From: an uncultured Adlercreutzia sp. | GTDB taxonomy: Bacteria; Actinomycetota; Coriobacteriia; Coriobacteriales; Eggerthellaceae | DNA length: 64,000 nt | Reading direction: 5' to 3' | NCBI GenBank assembly: GCA_910589165.1 | Contig: CAJUSP010000001.1 | Coordinates: forward strand, 1 to 64,000 | Part shown: one piece after another, positions 45,764-54,497 of the stretch | How positions within the stretch are numbered: the stretch's first letter is position 1 | Layout of the letters: the number at the start of each line of letters is the position of its first letter | Notes under the pieces: generated by a model | What the model saw: only the letters and a program-made list of their open reading frames with translations | What the model was told of the DNA's origin: nothing | Databases searched by the model: none | Translations under genes and position numbers: made by a program

Positions 45764-47551
45764 ATGAGCAAAATGAACGAGAAGGCATCTCAAGCAAAGA
45801 GTGGTTTGTCCCGTCGCGCGTTTTTGTCGGGAGCTGCTTTGGCCGGTGCCGGCGTAGCGGCTGGCCTTGTTGGCTGCGCCCCGGCTGCCTCGGGATCGTC
45901 CGAGGGAGGCGACGGGTCGGCAACGGCTTCGGCTGGTGACGGCTCGGCCTCGGGTGCCGGAGCCATGACCGCCGCCACGTATTTCGACAAGTGGGCCTTC
46001 GAGATTCCCGACGATCCCATCACGGACATCGCCGAGACCATTGAAGCCGAGATTGTCGTGGTCGGTGCCGGTACGGGCGGTTTGGCGGTAGCCAATGCCG
46101 CTGCCGAAGAAGGGGCCAACGTGGTGCTCATCAGCGCCAGCAGCAAGCCTATTAGCCGCGGTGGCTCCAATCACGCTACCTACAGCAAGGCCATGAAGGC
46201 AATGAACATCGAGCCCAATTCGGCCGAGTGGTATATGAAGGAGCTGCAGGCCAACGGCGCCCGCGTGGACACGCGCAAGTGGTACAAGTATTTCAACAAT
46301 TCCGAGGCCGTCATGGATTGGCTCATCGATATCATGGAAGAGCGCGGTTACTCCACGGGCATCGAGAACTTTATCCCGACGGTGGACAACGAGAGCGGCT
46401 CCATCTACTACGTGCCTGGCGCCCATGGCTGGTACAACGACGAGCATCCCGGCATGGGCTTTAATCAGACGCTTGTGGTGAACGAGCTGGCTACCCGTTT
46501 CGAGGAGCTGTCCGGTACGAAGATCTACTACAACAACATCGGCCGCCAGTTGGTGCGCGGCGATCAGCCCAATGGTACGAGTGGTCGCGTGACGGCTATC
46601 ATCGCCGAGCGTGCCGATGGCACCTATGCCAAGTATGTGGGCACAAAGGCCGTGGTGCTGGCGACGGGCGACTTCTCCACGAACAAGGACATGATGGCCA
46701 AGTACGCGCCCGAGGCCGCGGCCTACGTCACTCCGGAGTTCTTCGATGAGCCCGTCGACTACGACAAGGAGCTGGTGTACGGCGGTCTGTACCCTGGCGA
46801 TGGTCAGAAGATGGGTCTGTGGATTGGGGCTGCCTGGCAGAAGGCCTGGCCGGCGTGTCCCAATGGCGGCGGCGTGAAGGCCGGCCCCATGGACGGCGTG
46901 CTCCCCTTCACGGGCTTCACGGTGAATCGCGAGGGCAAGCGCTTCTGCAACGAGTACGGCATGTTGGGCACCTTGCCCTTCACCATCCAGATGGGCTGCC
47001 CAGGCGGCGTGGCTTATGCCATTTGGAACAAGGCCTATGCCGACGATTATCCGTTGCCCTGGGTTGACGGCAGCAAGCCCTATGGCCAGGCGGAGAACTT
47101 GCAGCCGGCCGATGTGGTCGCAGGCTGGGACGAGATGGTCGAGAACCGCGTGTATGTGAAGGCTGATACCCTCGAGGAGCTTATCGGTCTGATGGAGCTG
47201 CCCGAGAGCACGCTGGACGAGATCAAGACGTACAACGAGTACTGCGCTCAAGGCGATGACCAGGACTTCCACAAGTACAAGGGCTTCCTTATTCCTCTGG
47301 AGGAAGGCCCCTTCTACGGTGAGGTCAGCAACACCAGCTTCTTCCTGACTATTCTGGGCGGCCTGCGCACCGACGACTACATGCGCGTGTGCGACGAGGA
47401 CGACAACCCCATCGAGGGCCTGTACAACGTGGGCTCTATGGCGGGCGACATGTTCTACGCGCAGTACACCTACATGATTCCCGGCTTTACCTATGGCAGC
47501 AACCTGACCCTGAGCTATATGACGGGCAAGTACATTGCCGCCAACGAGTAA
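45764..47551 (+). CDS. Tat-exported FAD-dependent reductase (fumarate-reductase-like)
   Basis: A 595-residue extracytoplasmic flavoprotein, same superfamily as the one at 25268. The signal peptide carries SRRAFLSGAALAG and ends GLVGCAPAA, a Tat signal joined to a lipobox-like Cys. A Ser/Gly/Ala-rich linker follows. FAD binding: IVVVGAGTGGLAVANAAAEE (about residue 95); C-terminal FAD loop: PIEGLYNVGSMAGDMFYAQY. No haem motif. Downstream is a membrane LuxR gene, giving the same reductase-regulator pairing as at 23.8-27.1 kb. A GCCGTC/GACGGC inverted repeat (45716-45731) lies in its promoter region next to TATAAC. Substrate unknown. Confidence 0.9.
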   Translation: MSKMNEKASQAKSGLSRRAFLSGAALAGAGVAAGLVGCAPAASGSSEGGDGSATASAGDGSASGAGAMTAATYFDKWAFEIPDDPITDIAETIEAEIVVVGAGTGGLAVANAAAEEGANVVLISASSKPISRGGSNHATYSKAMKAMNIEPNSAEWYMKELQANGARVDTRKWYKYFNNSEAVMDWLIDIMEERGYSTGIENFIPTVDNESGSIYYVPGAHGWYNDEHPGMGFNQTLVVNELATRFEELSGTKIYYNNIGRQLVRGDQPNGTSGRVTAIIAERADGTYAKYVGTKAVVLATGDFSTNKDMMAKYAPEAAAYVTPEFFDEPVDYDKELVYGGLYPGDGQKMGLWIGAAWQKAWPACPNGGGVKAGPMDGVLPFTGFTVNREGKRFCNEYGMLGTLPFTIQMGCPGGVAYAIWNKAYADDYPLPWVDGSKPYGQAENLQPADVVAGWDEMVENRVYVKADTLEELIGLMELPESTLDEIKTYNEYCAQGDDQDFHKYKGFLIPLEEGPFYGEVSNTSFFLTILGGLRTDDYMRVCDEDDNPIEGLYNVGSMAGDMFYAQYTYMIPGFTYGSNLTLSYMTGKYIAANE

Positions 47552-47611
47552 GGTGCGAGGCCTGCTGTCTCGGAGCGTTTTCGGGCGCTTTCGGCGCCAT
47601 CGTTGAAGGTC

Positions 47612-47656
47612 GCGCCCCGCTGTTCCTGACTCCCTCCCACAGGTTCAGCGGGGCGC
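47612..47656 (+). terminator. Long-loop hairpin after the flavoprotein gene
   Basis: Perfect 11-bp stem GCGCCCCGCTG / CAGCGGGGCGC with a 23-nt loop. It precedes a TATAAT box at 47665-47670 that probably drives the LuxR gene. Confidence 0.6.
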
Positions 47657-47689
47657 CCATTGTTTATAATAGGGGAGGGAGGAAACGCC

Positions 47690-49189
47690 ATGCCACTGCC
47701 GTCGTCAAGCTCGACGCTTCCTGAGCAAGGATCATTCGAGCAGTTCAAAGCCATGCTACTCAGCCATCGTTTTTTGGTGGCCTCACTGGCGCTGTTCAAT
47801 AGCTGGGTCTTCGCCATGAGCTGGAGCGGAGCGTTCAGTACGCCCTTTGATATTCCGCTGGCCTCGGTGACCGTCAATGGATTCTGGATTGTTTCCCTGG
47901 GCGTATGCACGGCAGTGCTCGCCCTTTTCTTTTTAGTGCCTCCGTTAAGCCGGCGTATGAGCGCGCGAGGGCTGCTCGGCAGCGCACTCGCTATGGGTGC
48001 GAGTGCGGTGTTGATGGGGCTGGCCATGCTGTTTCCTTCGTTCGCCTCGCCCTTCTACATCGCGGGAGCGGTGGCTTCGGGCGTGGGCACGGGCTTGATG
48101 ACGGCCTATTGGGGCATGCTCATTCCTCGCTATGACCCCAGTGTGGTGCTGGGGTTTATCACGGTTTCCTTGCTGATCAGCGCCGTGGTTACCCTTGTCG
48201 TGTCCGTAGTGCCCCTCGCGCTCGGGGTTTTGCTTATGGTGGTCATTCCCCTGGGGGCTTGGCGAACGTTTCAGCAGGCTCTTGGTGCCGAAGAGCTCAA
48301 CTCGCCCTCGCGTACTGCTCAGGCGGTCAAAAAGGCGTCTGATACGGCAAGTGAAGACAAGGCGCGGCGCAGCAGGACAAGCCCCTCCTTGCTTCTTGCC
48401 TTTATGGGGCTCGTGGTGGTACTCAGCTTATCGGCTGGCTTGTTGCGCAGCTTGGTAGACGCCGACGTGCCGACCGATCAAAGCGCCCTCGTATTCAGCG
48501 TGTCGGCCCTTTGCGCTGCTCTCATGCTTCTTATCTCGAAAGTGCCTGACGAGGGAGCCTCGTTCGGGCCGTTTTACCGTGCCATTGTGTTTATTGCCAT
48601 CGCCTTTATTGTGCTGGCCTTTGCCATTCCCCAAACGAACGAACGGGCCACCTTCACCTTGGCGGTACACAGTATCGGGTTCATGTACTTCTACGGTATG
48701 CTCTGGGTGTTCTGCGTTATTTACGCGCAGCGCTATGCCGAGGAAAGCCGCGTCTTCATCGGGGGCTTCCTGGCCAATCAGGTAGGGCAAATTGCCGGTT
48801 TCTTCGTCGGAGGCTGGCTTGGCGCTTCCTTCGGGGCTGCTGCCATTCTCTCGCCGGTTTCGAATGCCATGGTCTATCTGCTGCTCTTTGCCGTCGTAGC
48901 GCTTCTGGCCCGTTTGGGTACTGAGGTTAAGCCGCGACCGAGCATGACCAATGAGGCGACCATGGCGAAGGCCTGTTCGTTGGCGGCCGAGCGCTACGGT
49001 TTGACCCCGCGCGAGTCGGAAATTCTCGTTTATTTGATCAAGGGCTACGATCGCAACTATATTGCTCGCACCTTGTCGGTTTCTCCTGAAACGGTAAAGA
49101 CCCATACCCAGCATATCTACGCGAAGCTCGATGCCCACACACGCCTCGAGGCGTTCAATGCTGTGGCGGCGTGCCTGGAAACGGCATGA
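47690..49189 (+). CDS. LuxR-type regulator with multi-spanning membrane domain
   Basis: A 499-residue protein with about twelve hydrophobic segments (residues 20-420) and a C-terminal LuxR HTH: LTPRESEILVYLIKGYDRNY with SPETVKTHTQHIYAKLDAHT. The ATG at 47690 follows GGGAGGAAA. It is downstream of and co-directional with the Tat flavoprotein, its likely target; TATAAT at 47665 suggests its own promoter. The signal is unknown. Confidence 0.9.
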   Translation: MPLPSSSSTLPEQGSFEQFKAMLLSHRFLVASLALFNSWVFAMSWSGAFSTPFDIPLASVTVNGFWIVSLGVCTAVLALFFLVPPLSRRMSARGLLGSALAMGASAVLMGLAMLFPSFASPFYIAGAVASGVGTGLMTAYWGMLIPRYDPSVVLGFITVSLLISAVVTLVVSVVPLALGVLLMVVIPLGAWRTFQQALGAEELNSPSRTAQAVKKASDTASEDKARRSRTSPSLLLAFMGLVVVLSLSAGLLRSLVDADVPTDQSALVFSVSALCAALMLLISKVPDEGASFGPFYRAIVFIAIAFIVLAFAIPQTNERATFTLAVHSIGFMYFYGMLWVFCVIYAQRYAEESRVFIGGFLANQVGQIAGFFVGGWLGASFGAAAILSPVSNAMVYLLLFAVVALLARLGTEVKPRPSMTNEATMAKACSLAAERYGLTPRESEILVYLIKGYDRNYIARTLSVSPETVKTHTQHIYAKLDAHTRLEAFNAVAACLETA

Positions 49190-49211
49190 TGCTTTTGAAC
49201 CTTTCAGCTTC

Positions 49212-49227
49212 GTAAGGCAACGGTAAG
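49212..49227 (+). promoter_or_regulatory. Direct repeat GTAAG-N6-GTAAG upstream of the ABC operon
   Basis: GTAAG at 49212-49216 and 49223-49227, an 11-bp period (one helical turn), typical of OmpR-family response-regulator sites. The same half-site occurs as CTTACG/CGTAAG in front of the response-regulator gene at 54394-54409. Confidence 0.5.
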
Positions 49228-49308
49228 TTCAATCGATGGAACGCGTTCAGGCCCCTCTCTAGGATGGAATAGGTAAGAAAAGCCTGTCCGTCGAGAGAAA
49301 GGACTGTT

Positions 49309-49407
49309 GTGAAGACAGTGGGTAAAGTTATCATCGCGTTAGTGGTGGTGGGAGCTGTGAGCGCGGTGGCGCTGGGTCAGCTGCCGAAGATCGAGAGGAG
49401 CTACTAA
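49309..49407 (+). CDS. 32-residue membrane peptide coupled to the ABC ATPase
   Basis: GTG start with GAAAGGA upstream; encodes MKTVGKVIIALVVVGAVSAV, then ALGQLPKIERSY. One hydrophobic helix with a charged tail. Its TAA overlaps the ATPase ATG (TAATG), so translation is coupled. Similar tiny membrane proteins (DUF6893 type) occur before ABC genes in actinobacteria, from memory. It may be a small subunit or regulator of the transporter. Confidence 0.6.
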   Translation: MKTVGKVIIALVVVGAVSAVALGQLPKIERSY

Positions 49408-50306
49408 TGGCCGAAGTGTACACTGAGCCGTTCCCCGCAGCTTCCCCGACAGGCGCACCGCCGATCGACGCCTTCGCGCGCGAACAGTACGGCGCCCATG
49501 GGCGTACCGTGTCACAGCCGAGTGGTGCGGCCCCGAGCAGTGCCCCCATGCTTTCGGTGCGCAACGTCGAGAAGATGTTCGGCAGCCGCGATTCGGTCAC
49601 TCGGGCCCTTGCGGGCGTTTCCTTCGACGTGGCGGCCGGCGAGTTCGTGGGCATCATGGGACCGTCGGGCTCCGGCAAGTCCACGCTGCTGAACTGCGTG
49701 TCCACCATCGACACGGTTACCAGCGGCCACATCCTTGTGGGCGGGCGCGACATCACTACGCTTTCGCGCCGTCAGCTGGCGAAGTTCCGCCGCGACGACT
49801 TGGGCTTCATCTTCCAGGATTCGAACTTGCTCGATACGCTCACCGGCTTCGAGAACATCTCGCTGGCGCTTACCATCAAGGGCGAGCCGGCCCGCGCCAT
49901 CCCCGGCAAGGTGAATGCCATGGCCGCGCGCCTGGGGGTCGATGCCGTGCTGCAAAAGTATCCCTACCAAATGTCCGGCGGCCAGCGCCAGCGCATCGCC
50001 GCGGCCCGCGCCATGGTCACCGACCCGAAGCTCATTTTGGCCGACGAGCCCACGGGCGCGCTCGATTCGCGCAGCGCCGCCGTCATGCTGGAGATCATGG
50101 AAATGATGAACCAGCAGCTGGGCGCCACCATCATGATGGTCACCCACGACGCCTTCGCCGCCAGCTATACCAACCGCGTGCTGTTCATCAAAGACGGCGC
50201 CGTGTTCAACGAGCTGCGCCGCGGCGACGAGACCCGCGATGTGTTCTTCGCGCGCATCATGGAAGTGGTGGCCTTCCTGGGAGGCGAGGCGGGCCATGTA
50301 TCTTAA
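49407..50306 (+). CDS. ABC transporter ATP-binding protein (BceA-like)
   Basis: A 299-residue ATPase of the MacB/LolD/BceA group. About 48 N-terminal residues are a Pro/Ala-rich extension. Walker A is MGPSGSGKSTLLN, Q-loop FIFQDSNLL, signature MSGGQRQRIAAARA, Walker B LILADEPTGALD and switch His MMVTHDA. It pairs with the FtsX-type permease, whose start overlaps it by 11 bp. Such transporters remove peptide antibiotics (bacitracin, lantibiotics) from the membrane; the linked two-component system supports this. Confidence 0.93.
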   Translation: MAEVYTEPFPAASPTGAPPIDAFAREQYGAHGRTVSQPSGAAPSSAPMLSVRNVEKMFGSRDSVTRALAGVSFDVAAGEFVGIMGPSGSGKSTLLNCVSTIDTVTSGHILVGGRDITTLSRRQLAKFRRDDLGFIFQDSNLLDTLTGFENISLALTIKGEPARAIPGKVNAMAARLGVDAVLQKYPYQMSGGQRQRIAAARAMVTDPKLILADEPTGALDSRSAAVMLEIMEMMNQQLGATIMMVTHDAFAASYTNRVLFIKDGAVFNELRRGDETRDVFFARIMEVVAFLGGEAGHVS

Positions 50307-52503
50307 GCTTGCCCTGCGCAACGTGCGCCGCTCGGTGCGCGATTACGCCATCTACTTCGTCACGCTGCTGTTCGGCGTGGCCGTGTTCTACGCCTTCAAC
50401 TCCATCGGCAGCCAACAGATTCTGTTCGACCTGCAATCGTCCACCTCCGAGCGCCAGTTCGAGACGACGGCCCAGTTCCTCGGCATGTTCTCGGTGGTGG
50501 TGGCCTTCGTGCTGGGCTTCCTCATTTTGTACGCGAACCAGTTCCTCATCCGCCGGCGCAAGCGGGAATTCGGCACCTACCTGGTGCTGGGCATGAGCCC
50601 GGGGCGCGTGTCGCGCATCGTGCTGTACGAGACGGTGATGGTGGGCCTTGTGTCGCTGGCCGTGGGCCTGGTGACGGGCGTGCTGCTGTCCCAGGGCCTC
50701 AGCTTCCTGACAGCGGGGCTGTTCGGCACCACCATGAGCAACTACCAGTTTGTCTTCTCCCAGGACGCGTTCTTCACGACATTGGTCTGCTTCGCTGCCA
50801 TCTATGTGGTGGTGGCCCTGTTCAACACCGTCACGGTTAGCCGCCAGAAGCTGATCAACCTGCTGCATGCCGAGGCGCAGAACCAGCGCGTGGGCGTGCG
50901 CAACCCCTGGGTGTGCCTCGTGGTCTTCGTGGTGTCCCTGGGCGTTCTGGCCTACGCTTACCAGCAGCTCATCGAGAGCGGCCTGGTCATGCTGGACGAT
51001 CCGCGGTTCTTCCGCGCCACGGTAGCCATGTTGGTAGGGTCGCTGCTGTTCTTCTGGTCGCTGGCCGGGTTCGTGGTGGCGGTGATTACGCGGTTGCGCA
51101 ACGTGTACCTGCGGGGTCTGCGTATGTTCACCGTGCGCCAGATTGCCAGCAAGATCAACACGGCATTCCTGTCGCTGTGGGCGGTGTGTGTGCTGCTGTT
51201 CTTCTCCATTACGGTGTTCTCCACGGGCATGGGCTTCGTGGAGGTGTTCGTCGGCGGCATCGAGAAGGCGAACCCTTATTCCGCCACGCTTTCGGCAGCC
51301 GTATGGTACGGGCCTGACGGTGACCCGCGGGCCTCGGCGGGCGGTGCGGCGCGCCACGACGAGATGGCGGCGGAAGCCCCCGAGCGCTTGGCGGCAGCGG
51401 AAGCGGCGCACTGGGACATGGCCGTGCCGCTGCAAGAGGCCGCGCCCGAGCTGTGGGCCGAGACCGTGGGCGACTATGCCCAGGTGGATGAGTACCTGCT
51501 CCCCCATTGCACCTACGATGCGCTTATCCTGCCGGCCCAGGAGGCTTCTCCTGGTGCCAATCTGCGCCTGGATGATCTGGAGAGCATCCGCACGACGGAA
51601 ATCGGCGTCGTGGGGCTGTCGGACTTCAACGGCGCGCGCTTCCTGCAAGGCCAGGACCCCGTAACCCTGGAGGCAGGCCAGTACGCCCTGGCCAACAACA
51701 TGGAAATTTCGGCCGAGCTGGCCCGCGCTGTCGCTAAGGCCGCCCCTTCCGTGGACGTGCTGGGGCAGACCCTGGCGCCCACGGGGGAGGTGCTGGACAC
51801 CCAGCTGGAAGACAACGCCATGACCGCCGTGGGGCTCATCCTCGTCGTACCCGATGAGGTGATCGACGGGCTTGTGGGCGAGGGTCTCATCCCCTCGCGC
51901 TCGCTGCTGAACGTGAACTACGCCGACAACGGCAAGACGGTGGAAGAGAACGACGCCGCGCTGGCTGCCATCGTGGCGGCCGCCCAGCCGGCCGATATGG
52001 ACGGCTTCGAGCAGGGTGCTGCGGGCGCCGATGACCAGTGGGCCAGCCTGTTGTGGCCGGTCACCCGCATCATCACCGCCAACGAAATGATCGTGCAGGC
52101 CGCGGGCTTGCGTCTGATGATCACCTACCTGGCGCTCTACATCGGGTTCATCTTCCTGGTGTCCACGGCGGCTATCTTGGCCATCCAGCAGCTGTCCCAG
52201 GCCTCCGATTCCAGCCAGCGCTACCGCACCCTGTGGAAGCTGGGCTGCGACCGCCGCATGGTGTTCCGCTCGCTGCTCGTGCAGGTGCTCGTGTACTTCC
52301 TCGTGCCCTTGGGGCTGGCGGTGTGCCACGTCACCTGCGCCGTCGGCGTCATGTCGGAAAGCCTGTTCAATGCCATGGGCGTGAGCACCTTCGCCCCCAT
52401 CATGCTGGCGGCCATTCTCACCCTGGTCATCTACGGCGGCTACCTGGCAGTAACCTACTTCGCCAGCCGGGGCATCGTAAAGGGCTCCCTCCAGCAGGGG
52501 TAG
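50296..52503 (+). CDS. FtsX-family permease (BceB-like)
   Basis: A 735-residue permease. It starts MYLKLALRNVRRSVRDYAIY, typical of BceB. Two FtsX blocks lie at about 50-210 and 600-735, and a large extracytoplasmic domain of roughly 250 residues (about 330-590) is the expected antibiotic-sensing part. In Bce systems the permease also signals flux to the histidine kinase. ATG overlaps the ATPase end. Which peptide it recognises is unknown. Confidence 0.9.
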   Translation: MYLKLALRNVRRSVRDYAIYFVTLLFGVAVFYAFNSIGSQQILFDLQSSTSERQFETTAQFLGMFSVVVAFVLGFLILYANQFLIRRRKREFGTYLVLGMSPGRVSRIVLYETVMVGLVSLAVGLVTGVLLSQGLSFLTAGLFGTTMSNYQFVFSQDAFFTTLVCFAAIYVVVALFNTVTVSRQKLINLLHAEAQNQRVGVRNPWVCLVVFVVSLGVLAYAYQQLIESGLVMLDDPRFFRATVAMLVGSLLFFWSLAGFVVAVITRLRNVYLRGLRMFTVRQIASKINTAFLSLWAVCVLLFFSITVFSTGMGFVEVFVGGIEKANPYSATLSAAVWYGPDGDPRASAGGAARHDEMAAEAPERLAAAEAAHWDMAVPLQEAAPELWAETVGDYAQVDEYLLPHCTYDALILPAQEASPGANLRLDDLESIRTTEIGVVGLSDFNGARFLQGQDPVTLEAGQYALANNMEISAELARAVAKAAPSVDVLGQTLAPTGEVLDTQLEDNAMTAVGLILVVPDEVIDGLVGEGLIPSRSLLNVNYADNGKTVEENDAALAAIVAAAQPADMDGFEQGAAGADDQWASLLWPVTRIITANEMIVQAAGLRLMITYLALYIGFIFLVSTAAILAIQQLSQASDSSQRYRTLWKLGCDRRMVFRSLLVQVLVYFLVPLGLAVCHVTCAVGVMSESLFNAMGVSTFAPIMLAAILTLVIYGGYLAVTYFASRGIVKGSLQQG

Positions 52504-52510
52504 GACTTGT

Positions 52511-52563
52511 AAGGGTCGAAATTTCTAACACTAACGCGGATAACGATCGAAATTTCGACCCTT
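52511..52563. repeat. Long inverted repeat between convergent genes
   Basis: AAGGGTCGAAATTTC / GAAATTTCGACCCTT, perfect 15-bp arms around a 23-bp centre, between the permease stop and the kinase stop. It probably ends transcription from both sides although it has no U-run; each arm also contains the palindrome GAAATTTC. Confidence 0.65.
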
Positions 52564-52568
52564 AAGCA

Positions 52569-53636
52569 TCATCGAGACCCGGCCAGCTCTTTGCGGGTGC
52601 GGTCGTGGGGGAAGGTGAGGATGACGCGGGTGCCGGCGTCTTCCTCGCTGGCGAGGCCCACGTGCAGGCCCATGGCGGCGCAGAGGCTGGCCACCAGGTA
52701 CAGGCCCATGCCCGTGGCCGAGCCGTGGGCGCGGCCGACGTCGCCGGTGAAGCCGCGCTCGAACACACGGGGTACGTCCTTGGCGGGAATGCCGCAGCCG
52801 TTGTCGCGCACTTCCAGCACCGTGCGGCCGCGGGGCGTGCCGGCCTCCTCTTCCCAGGCGGCGAAGGTGAGCGTGGTGGCGTCGTACTTCGCGGCGTTGG
52901 CGGCCAGCTGCCCCAGCATGAACACGAGCCAGGGCTCGTCGGCCAGCACGGTAAGCCCCTCGGGAATGTCGAAGGCAGGGGTGCAGCCGCGCTCCACGAG
53001 GAAGCGCACGTTGCGCTTGCAAGCCTCGCGGCAGGCGTCGGCCACGTTTACCTCGCGGATGGCGTAATCTTGCGTAAGCGACGTGGATCGCGCGTAGTAC
53101 AGCGCCTGGTCGACCTGGGACTCCACCCGTTCCAGCTCGCGCGCGAGCTTGCCGGATTCCACGGTAGGGCCCGCGGCCAGCATGAGTCGCATGGCGGCGA
53201 TGGGCGTCTTTATCTCGTGAATCCACAACTCGATGTAGCGGCGGTAGGCCTCTTCATCGGCGGCCAGCCCGTCTACCTCGCGGGCGGAAAGCTGGCCGGT
53301 GGCCGCGCCCGCTGCATAGGCGATACGGCCCTCCAGGAACTCCGGCTCGCCGACGAGCGAGGCGAAGGCGCTCGCCCGACGCAGCGATGCCGTAAGCGAC
53401 GCCAGCTCGCGGTACCACGCGGCCTTGCGTCGGTAGTCGACGATGCCGGCCGTAAGCGCGCACAGGGTGATGAAGTCGGCCACGAGCAAGGTGCCGTGAC
53501 CCGACACGCCCAGCACCGGCAGCATGAACGCCACGCCCGCCAGGCACACCACGAAGGCCGCCAGCGCAAACCCCCGGTCGCGCACGTAACTGCCCGGCGT
53601 AAAAGCCGGCACCTCGATGCCGCCGTGCTCGGTCAT
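52569..53636 (-). CDS. Intramembrane-sensing histidine kinase (BceS-like)
   Basis: A 355-residue kinase. Two hydrophobic helices (about 23-43 and 48-66) with almost no loop between them mean it has no external sensor; BceS-type kinases take their signal from the transporter. Phospho-acceptor His140 is in LWIHEIKTPIAAM. ATP-binding parts are LGQLAANAAKYDA (N box), VRDNGCGIPAKD (G1) and GMGLYLVASLC (G2). Its ATG overlaps the response-regulator stop by 3 bp (ATGA arrangement). Confidence 0.92.
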   Translation of the reverse strand: MTEHGGIEVPAFTPGSYVRDRGFALAAFVVCLAGVAFMLPVLGVSGHGTLLVADFITLCALTAGIVDYRRKAAWYRELASLTASLRRASAFASLVGEPEFLEGRIAYAAGAATGQLSAREVDGLAADEEAYRRYIELWIHEIKTPIAAMRLMLAAGPTVESGKLARELERVESQVDQALYYARSTSLTQDYAIREVNVADACREACKRNVRFLVERGCTPAFDIPEGLTVLADEPWLVFMLGQLAANAAKYDATTLTFAAWEEEAGTPRGRTVLEVRDNGCGIPAKDVPRVFERGFTGDVGRAHGSATGMGLYLVASLCAAMGLHVGLASEEDAGTRVILTFPHDRTRKELAGSR

Positions 53637-54310
53637 ACGGCGTAGCCTTGGCCGCGGCGGGTGATGAGGAAGTCGTCGGGGACGCCGATGCGCCCCAGGG
53701 TCTTGCGCAGGCGGTTCACGTTCACCGTGAGGGTGTTGTCGTCGATGAATGCGTCCGATTCCCATAGCGCGCACATGATGTCGCTGCGGGACACCACCAC
53801 ACCGGGGTTCTTCATAAGTGTCTGCAGAATGCGCAGCTCGTTGCGCGTAAGCTCGGCGGTACGGCCCTGGAAGGTGACGCTGGCCTCGCCGATGTTCAGG
53901 GTGACGCCCTTGTGGGTAAGGGCGAGCCGTGGAGCGGGGCCGGCCGAGGCGCGGCGCAGCTGGGCCTGAATATGCGCCAGCAGCACGGCGGGGCGGTAGG
54001 GCTTCACCACGTAGTCGTCGGCCCCCAGGTTCATGGCCATGACCTCGTCGAACTCGCTTTCCGACGACGTGAGCATGATGATGGGCACGCGGCTTTTCGC
54101 CCGCAGGTCGCGGCAGATGCTGTGGCCGTCGGCACCGGGCAGCTTCAGGTCGAGCACAATGCAGTCGGGGCGCGCCGCCAGCGCCTCGTCGGCGGCGCGT
54201 GCGAAATCGCCCTCGCAGGCGGCGGCGCGGTAGCCGGACAGTTCCAGCAGGTGCGCCAGCTCGCGGCGCAGGGCCGTGTCGTCCTCGATGATGTAAATGA
54301 GTTGGGCCAT
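53633..54310 (-). CDS. OmpR-family response regulator (BceR-like)
   Basis: A 225-residue regulator. The receiver begins YIIEDDTALRRELA, with Asp54 in IVLDLKLPGADG, and SSESE and VVKPYRP after it. The winged-helix output domain (about 128-225) contains LTRNELRILQTLMKNPGVVVS and TVNVNRLRKTLGRIG. It likely activates the ABC operon at GTAAG repeats (49212-49227) and its own promoter. The ATG at 54310 was chosen over one seven codons upstream because MAQLIYIIEDD is the canonical start of the receiver. Confidence 0.93.
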   Translation of the reverse strand: MAQLIYIIEDDTALRRELAHLLELSGYRAAACEGDFARAADEALAARPDCIVLDLKLPGADGHSICRDLRAKSRVPIIMLTSSESEFDEVMAMNLGADDYVVKPYRPAVLLAHIQAQLRRASAGPAPRLALTHKGVTLNIGEASVTFQGRTAELTRNELRILQTLMKNPGVVVSRSDIMCALWESDAFIDDNTLTVNVNRLRKTLGRIGVPDDFLITRRGQGYAV

Positions 54311-54393
54311 GGGATCCTCGCTTGCCAACAACGGAATGCGGTTGCTGCCATTGTAGCGCCTTGCCGCCAGCGCGCCGAAGCCGATGCGGCAAC

Positions 54394-54409
54394 CTTACGC
54401 GAACGTAAG
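54394..54409. promoter_or_regulatory. CTTACG-CGAA-CGTAAG palindrome upstream of the response regulator
   Basis: Perfect 6-bp arms, 84 bp before the regulator start and 89 bp before the divergent DUF364 gene. Shares the CTTAC/GTAAG half-site with the ABC promoter, so it is a candidate autoregulatory site. Confidence 0.5.
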
Positions 54410-54497
54410 CCGCCTTGGTTCGCGGTTCCCCGAGCAGTCTTTCTTCGTATAGTGTTATCCTTTAGAAAAAATAAATACCGGGAAGAGAGGGGGCGCT

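Noticed and set aside
50257..52329. Antisense frame over the permease gene
   Set aside because: His/Gln/Arg-rich shadow composition without start signals.
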